Shown: piece by piece, positions 7,088 to 9,779 of the stretch | Layout of the letters: each line of letters opens with the position of its first letter | Position numbering within the stretch: the first letter of the stretch is position 1 | Source of the DNA: an uncultured Clostridia bacterium | GTDB lineage: Bacteria > Bacillota_A > Clostridia > Peptostreptococcales > Anaerovoracaceae | DNA: 9,779 bases | Reading direction: 5' to 3' | Assembly (NCBI GenBank): GCA_945873875.1 | Contig: CAMCER010000013.1 | Location: 1 to 9,779 of the forward strand | Notes under the pieces: model-generated | The model's input: the letters and a program-made list of their open reading frames with translations, nothing else | What the model was told of the DNA's origin: nothing | The model's database searches: none | Translations under genes and position numbers: made by a program

Positions 7088-7219
7088 ACTCCGATTTTCC
7101 CGAGACACCCTGTGCCTGGGAAAACGATACGGTGACAGGAGCGATCCGGTCGCCCGCCATTGTGCAAAGGAGAGAAGGACCTTCAGTAGGTAGAAGGGAT
7201 TTCTTACTTTGCATTTTTT
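7088..7219 (+). promoter_or_regulatory. Structured 5' leader, candidate Moco/tungsten-cofactor riboswitch
   Basis: The transcript between the strong promoter and the ferredoxin gene folds into three consecutive elements. The first is a long hairpin: CCG (7091-7093) with CGG (7130-7132) around TTTTCCC (7095-7101) paired with GGGAAAA (7118-7124), closed by CAC/GTG. The second is a small hairpin: GCGA (7141-7144) with TCGC (7150-7153), extendable by GG/CC around a bulged A. The third is a terminator hairpin (7163-7213) with a T run. The position, directly upstream of a ferredoxin/AOR operon, is where Moco-RNA motif riboswitches of the tungsten-cofactor variety are known to occur. The motif family assignment rests on location, layout and partial memory of the consensus, not on an alignment. 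Some blocks (GGGAA, GGTGA, CCCGCCA-TGTG) also recall cobalamin riboswitch cores, but order and spacing do not fit well. An OFF switch by premature termination is the simplest mode. Confidence 0.5.
7163..7219 (+). terminator. Intrinsic terminator-like hairpin in the ferredoxin leader (attenuator)
   Basis: TGCAAAG (7163-7169) pairs perfectly with CTTTGCA (7207-7213) and is followed at once by six T (7214-7219). The stem continues with AGAA (7173-7176)/TTCT (7201-7204) and CCTTC (7180-7184)/GAAGG (7193-7197) around an eight-base loop, with internal loops between. The hairpin ends only nine bases before the AAGGAG ribosome binding site (7229-7234). It therefore would stop transcription before the ferredoxin gene unless prevented. 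GAAGG at 7174-7178 can also pair with CCTTC at 7180-7184, which could destabilise the terminator; the true anti-terminator partner is not clear. Confidence 0.65.
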
Positions 7220-7244
7220 GTTGTGAGGAAGGAGAAAGAAGTCT

Positions 7245-7631
7245 ATGAAAAGGTTGAAGTTCAAGAAGGAATCATGCATAGGATGTCAGCTTTGCGCTAT
7301 GGCATGTTCTGCTATGAAAGAAGGCATCTTCTGTCCTGATAAGGCAAGGATCGCCATCGAGACGTACTATGACAAGGGTGAGCTCAAGTATGCTGACAAT
7401 TTCTGCATACTCTGCGGTATGTGCGCTAAGGCATGCCCGGTAGAAGCTATCACTGTCACCGATCACATCGAAGTCGATGAAGAAAAGTGCATCGGATGCG
7501 GAGCATGTGCAGAGAAATGTCCTAAGCATGTAGTCAAGATCAGAGAAGACAAGGCAAAGATATGCGATACATGTGGGGGAGATCCTACTTGTGTCAAGAC
7601 TTGTCCGCAGAACGCTCTTACATTTGAGTAG
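7245..7631 (+). CDS. Polyferredoxin with four [4Fe-4S] motifs, AOR electron-transfer partner
   Basis: This 128-residue iron-sulfur protein is predicted to accept electrons from AOR. Sixteen cysteines are arranged as four cluster motifs: Cys11/14/17/21, Cys54/57/60/64, Cys82/85/88/92 and Cys107/110/116/120. The last is a CxxCx5CxxxC form, as in HycB/CooF/DMSO-reductase-type iron-sulfur subunits, where the first and last motifs usually share ligands. Cys30 is an extra, unassigned cysteine. AAGGAG at 7229-7234 is ten bases before the ATG. The gene lies 17 bases before the preferred AOR start and shares the strong promoter and structured leader, so stoichiometric expression with AOR is likely. 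In Aromatoleum, AOR also has a small iron-sulfur subunit of this type, though with an additional flavin subunit that is not seen here. Cytoplasmic; no signal or membrane segment is visible. Confidence 0.92.
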   Translation: MKRLKFKKESCIGCQLCAMACSAMKEGIFCPDKARIAIETYYDKGELKYADNFCILCGMCAKACPVEAITVTDHIEVDEEKCIGCGACAEKCPKHVVKIREDKAKICDTCGGDPTCVKTCPQNALTFE

Positions 7632-7648
7632 ATATGGGAGGTAGCAAA

Positions 7649-9421
7649 ATGTCAGAAATATACGGATATCAGAATTGTGTATTGAGGTTTGACCTCACTA
7701 ACAGAAAAATCACTACCGAACCATTGAACATGGATTGGGCAAGGAAATATATCGGCTGTAAAGGCCTTTCCATCAAGTATCTCTATGAAGAGCTTGAGCC
7801 GGGCATCGATCCACTTGGTCCGGATAACAAACTTTACTTCACGACAGGTCCTGTAACAGGTACTTCAGTTCCATGTTCAGGAAAACTGTCAGTAACAGGT
7901 AAATCACCTGCCACAGGCACTATGTGTGACTGCTCCATGGGCGGACACGCAGCTGTAAAGATCAAGCAGGCCGGATACGACATGATCGTTCTGGAAGGCC
8001 AGCTGGACAAGCCGGGATACATCCTTATCGAAGACGATAAAGTTGAGATCCTGGATGCAGACGACCTCTGGGGCAAAGGCTCACACGAGACAGAAGCCAT
8101 CCTGGCAGAAAAATACGGCTATGACCACGCTATCATCTCCATCGGACCTTCCGGTGAGAATCTCGGCGTAATGTCATGCATCAACTCCGACTATTACAGA
8201 CAGGCCGGCCGCGGCGGCATGGGCGCTGTAATGGGCAGCAAGAAAGTAAAGGCTCTGGTCATCAAGGGAACTAAGGGAGTCAAGGTTCCTGACGCTAAGA
8301 AGATGACAGAAAGAGTTCTGGAGTTCCTCCAGGAAGACTGTCTGCAGGAAGACAACACATACGTATACGACACAGGTACTACAGCATTTGCTGAAGGCTG
8401 CGGAGACGGCGGAATCGCACCGTACAAGAACTTCTCCGATACTACAGACCCGAACCTGGACAAATACAACGGCGATGTACTCCTTGAGTACAGAGTTGGT
8501 AAGAGAGGATGCGGAAGCTGCGGACTCGGATGCGGAAACTTCATCAAGTGGGGCGACGCTATCGTTGAAGGTCCTGAATGGGAGACAATGTCAGTTGCAG
8601 GCGGTAACGCAGGAGCATGCGATCCTGAGATGATCCTCAAATACAACCAGGTAGCTGATGACATGGGTCTTGACACTATCAGCGCAGGCGACACTCTGGT
8701 ATGGGCTATGGAAATGACCGAAAGAGGCATCCACGATTTCGGAATCCGTTTCGGCGAATCCGATAAGGAAGTTGAATATCTGAAGCTCATGGCAAGAATG
8801 GAAGGCGTTGGTAAAGACCTGGCTATGGGAGTTAAGAAATGCGCTGAGAAGTACGGCGGCGAAGAATTCGCTATGCACTGCAAGGGTCTGGAATTCCCTC
8901 AGTATGAACCACGTGGATCATGGGGAATGGCTCTGGCATATGCTGTATCATCAAGAGGCGCATGCCACATGACTTCATACATGGCTAACGACGAAGTATT
9001 CGAAGGAAGCATCCCTGCTTATTCAGCAGAAGGAAAAGGCGAAGTCTGCTACGGAATGGCTGAGTGGAACAACGCTAAGTTCTCAATGTGCATCTGCGAC
9101 TTCTGGGCAACCTGCTCATACGAGATCATGACTGAGCTCCTCGAGCTGGCTACAGGTCAGAAGTACACTCTGGAAGAGTTCGGCGAAGTAGGAAGAAGAG
9201 TTACTCACCTTGGAAGAGCTTTCAACAACAGAGAAGGCTTCACCAGAAAAGAAGACTCTGCTCTGCCGGAAAGACTGTTCACAGAGAAACTCAAGACTGG
9301 TCCGGCTGCTGGACAGGTTATCCCAAAAGAAGACTTCGAGAGCATGCTCGATCAGTACTATGACACTCTTGGATGGACAAGAGACGGTGTTGTACCAGAA
9401 GAGATCCTGAAGACTCTGTAA
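7649..9421 (+). CDS. Aldehyde:ferredoxin oxidoreductase, tungsten-type
   Basis: This 590-residue enzyme is predicted to oxidise aldehydes to carboxylic acids with ferredoxin as acceptor (or the reverse), using a tungsten or molybdenum bis-pterin and one [4Fe-4S] cluster. The N-terminal AOR domain shows the usual blocks: DPLGPDN (54-60), TGPVTGT (66-72), GKSPATGT (84-91), and AGYDMIVLEG (108-117). Cluster ligands are Cys288, Cys291 and Cys295 in RGCGSCGLGC and probably Cys489. Their numbering for the first three equals that of Pyrococcus furiosus AOR. The first pterin motif DxxGLD is intact (Asp337-Asp342, DDMGLD). The second, usually DxxGLC, reads DFWATC (484-489): spacing kept, GL replaced by AT. 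I prefer ATG 7649, with GGGAGG (7636-7641) seven bases upstream, over the in-frame ATG 7634 inside that site. Of 28 Ile codons, 27 are ATC, a sign of high expression. Substrate is not defined; members near 600 residues oxidise short aliphatic or aromatic aldehydes. Confidence 0.95.
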   Translation: MSEIYGYQNCVLRFDLTNRKITTEPLNMDWARKYIGCKGLSIKYLYEELEPGIDPLGPDNKLYFTTGPVTGTSVPCSGKLSVTGKSPATGTMCDCSMGGHAAVKIKQAGYDMIVLEGQLDKPGYILIEDDKVEILDADDLWGKGSHETEAILAEKYGYDHAIISIGPSGENLGVMSCINSDYYRQAGRGGMGAVMGSKKVKALVIKGTKGVKVPDAKKMTERVLEFLQEDCLQEDNTYVYDTGTTAFAEGCGDGGIAPYKNFSDTTDPNLDKYNGDVLLEYRVGKRGCGSCGLGCGNFIKWGDAIVEGPEWETMSVAGGNAGACDPEMILKYNQVADDMGLDTISAGDTLVWAMEMTERGIHDFGIRFGESDKEVEYLKLMARMEGVGKDLAMGVKKCAEKYGGEEFAMHCKGLEFPQYEPRGSWGMALAYAVSSRGACHMTSYMANDEVFEGSIPAYSAEGKGEVCYGMAEWNNAKFSMCICDFWATCSYEIMTELLELATGQKYTLEEFGEVGRRVTHLGRAFNNREGFTRKEDSALPERLFTEKLKTGPAAGQVIPKEDFESMLDQYYDTLGWTRDGVVPEEILKTL

Positions 9422-9558
9422 TGAAGGAGACTCTGTACTGATGTGAAACCTGCAGGGCACAGGTCAGGTGCCGTGCCCTGTGATTAGTTGAAACTTATGA
9501 GGCGGAATGGCAAACGCCAGCGTACATTTTCAAAAGTACAAGCAGAAAGAGAGATATC
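9422..9558 (+). other. Spacer between AOR and MoaD-like genes with a strong hairpin
   Basis: The 137-base spacer holds a perfect 8-bp stem, CAGGGCAC (9453-9460) with GTGCCCTG (9473-9480), loop 12. No T run follows, so it is not a classical terminator; it may slow transcription or protect the AOR message end. A second small stem GGCG/CGCC lies near 9501-9518, and GTAC-TTT/AAA-GTAC near 9522-9539. A 17-base imperfect tandem duplication spans the AOR stop (9411-9444). An AGAAAGAGAG stretch (9544-9553) is a weak ribosome binding site for the next gene. Confidence 0.5.
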
Positions 9559-9779
9559 ATGAAAATAACAATAACGTTGCGCGGAAGCCTGATAAAGCGT
9601 TTCGGACCATGGAAGAAAAAAGAATTCGAGGTTCCGGACAACTGCACTGCTAAAGAAGCTCTGCAGCACGTAGGTGTAGATCCGGACGCGATCCCGAATT
9701 TCGGCATGGTCGTCATCAACGGTATGAAAGCAGACCGTGAAGACCGGCTTAACCCAGGCGATGAACTGAAAGCCTGGTC
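9559..9779 (+). CDS. MoaD/ThiS-family sulfur-carrier protein (partial, cut by right edge)
   Basis: The first 73 residues of a beta-grasp ubiquitin-fold protein are present and run off the right edge. The family usually has 70-90 residues, so it is nearly complete, but the diagnostic C-terminal Gly-Gly is outside. Seen are the N-terminal strand KITITLRG, the helix TAKEALQHVGV (30-40), and the block VVINGMKADREDRLNPGDEL (51-70) matching the MoaD pattern of ...NG......L..GDE. It lies downstream of AOR on the same strand after a 137-base spacer with a hairpin. Its likely partners in the window are the E1-like enzyme (activation) and the cysteine desulfurase (sulfur). In the pathway, MoaD thiocarboxylate supplies dithiolene sulfur to molybdopterin. 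Basic residues (KRFGPWKKK, 13-21) near the N-terminus are unusual in number. The alternative is a ThiS-like carrier for thiamine or another sulfur route, less likely beside AOR. Confidence 0.85.
   Translation, partial: MKITITLRGSLIKRFGPWKKKEFEVPDNCTAKEALQHVGVDPDAIPNFGMVVINGMKADREDRLNPGDELKAW

Noticed and set aside
7088..7190. Cobalamin riboswitch in the ferredoxin leader
   Set aside because: Blocks such as GGGAA, GGTGA and CCCGCCA-TGTG recall the B12 core, but a local GCGA/TCGC hairpin, the spacing and the lack of a clear AGxCAGGAxACC-like block argue against it. No B12 gene is nearby. A covariance-model search would settle this.
7634..7648. Upstream AOR start at ATG 7634
   Set aside because: The five extra residues are encoded by the GGGAGG ribosome binding site itself; ATG 7649 has the correct spacing to it.
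8194..8883. 229-residue minus-strand frame inside AOR
   Set aside because: It lies entirely inside a well-supported AOR gene with cluster and pterin motifs; its Ser/Pro-rich translation has no motif.
1..9779. CRISPR arrays, tRNA or rRNA genes, insertion sequences
   Set aside because: No regularly spaced repeats, tRNA cloverleaf, rRNA-like stretch or transposase motif was seen anywhere in the window.

Overview
The window reads as a chromosomal segment of an anaerobic Gram-positive bacterium, most likely a member of the Clostridia. This rests on strong AGGAGG-type ribosome binding sites, sigma-A-like promoters (one with perfect TTGACA and TATAAT boxes), a lipobox lipoprotein as solute receptor, and a ferredoxin plus aldehyde:ferredoxin oxidoreductase (AOR) pair, which is typical of strict anaerobes. 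Genus cannot be decided from the sequence alone.

Layout. (1) Positions 1-821, minus strand: the N-terminal part of a multidrug-type ABC exporter that runs off the left edge. (2) 822-1091: a divergent promoter region. (3) 1092-1715: a small P-loop NTPase of the THEP1 type. (4) 1716-1932: an intergenic region with inverted repeats and a good promoter. (5) 1933-4741: a complete binding-protein-dependent ABC importer of the FecCD/BtuCD (type II) class, ordered permease, ATPase, lipoprotein receptor. (6) 4862-7033: a cysteine desulfurase of the EF2568-like subgroup followed 6 nt later by a ThiF/MoeB/HesA E1-like adenylyltransferase. (7) 7034-7244: a very strong promoter and a structured leader ending in an intrinsic terminator just before the next gene. 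(8) 7245-9421: a 16-cysteine polyferredoxin and a tungsten-type AOR, with codon use typical of a highly expressed gene. (9) From 9559 to the right edge: a MoaD/ThiS-type ubiquitin-fold sulfur carrier, nearly complete.

How the genes may work together (inference). AOR needs a tungsten (or molybdenum) bis-pterin cofactor. MoaD carries the sulfur used to make the pterin dithiolene, the E1-like protein activates MoaD, and a cysteine desulfurase supplies the sulfur. The Fec-type importer beside them is a candidate oxyanion (tungstate/molybdate) uptake system, as in the Haemophilus MolBCA class. The ferredoxin is the natural electron partner of AOR. The segment from about 1092 to the right edge therefore looks like a tungsten/molybdenum enzyme island with metal uptake, sulfur transfer, enzyme and redox partner. 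The leader at about 7088-7219 sits where a molybdenum/tungsten-cofactor-sensing riboswitch would be expected. The genes for the first and last pterin steps (moaA, moaC, moeA, mog) are not in this window.
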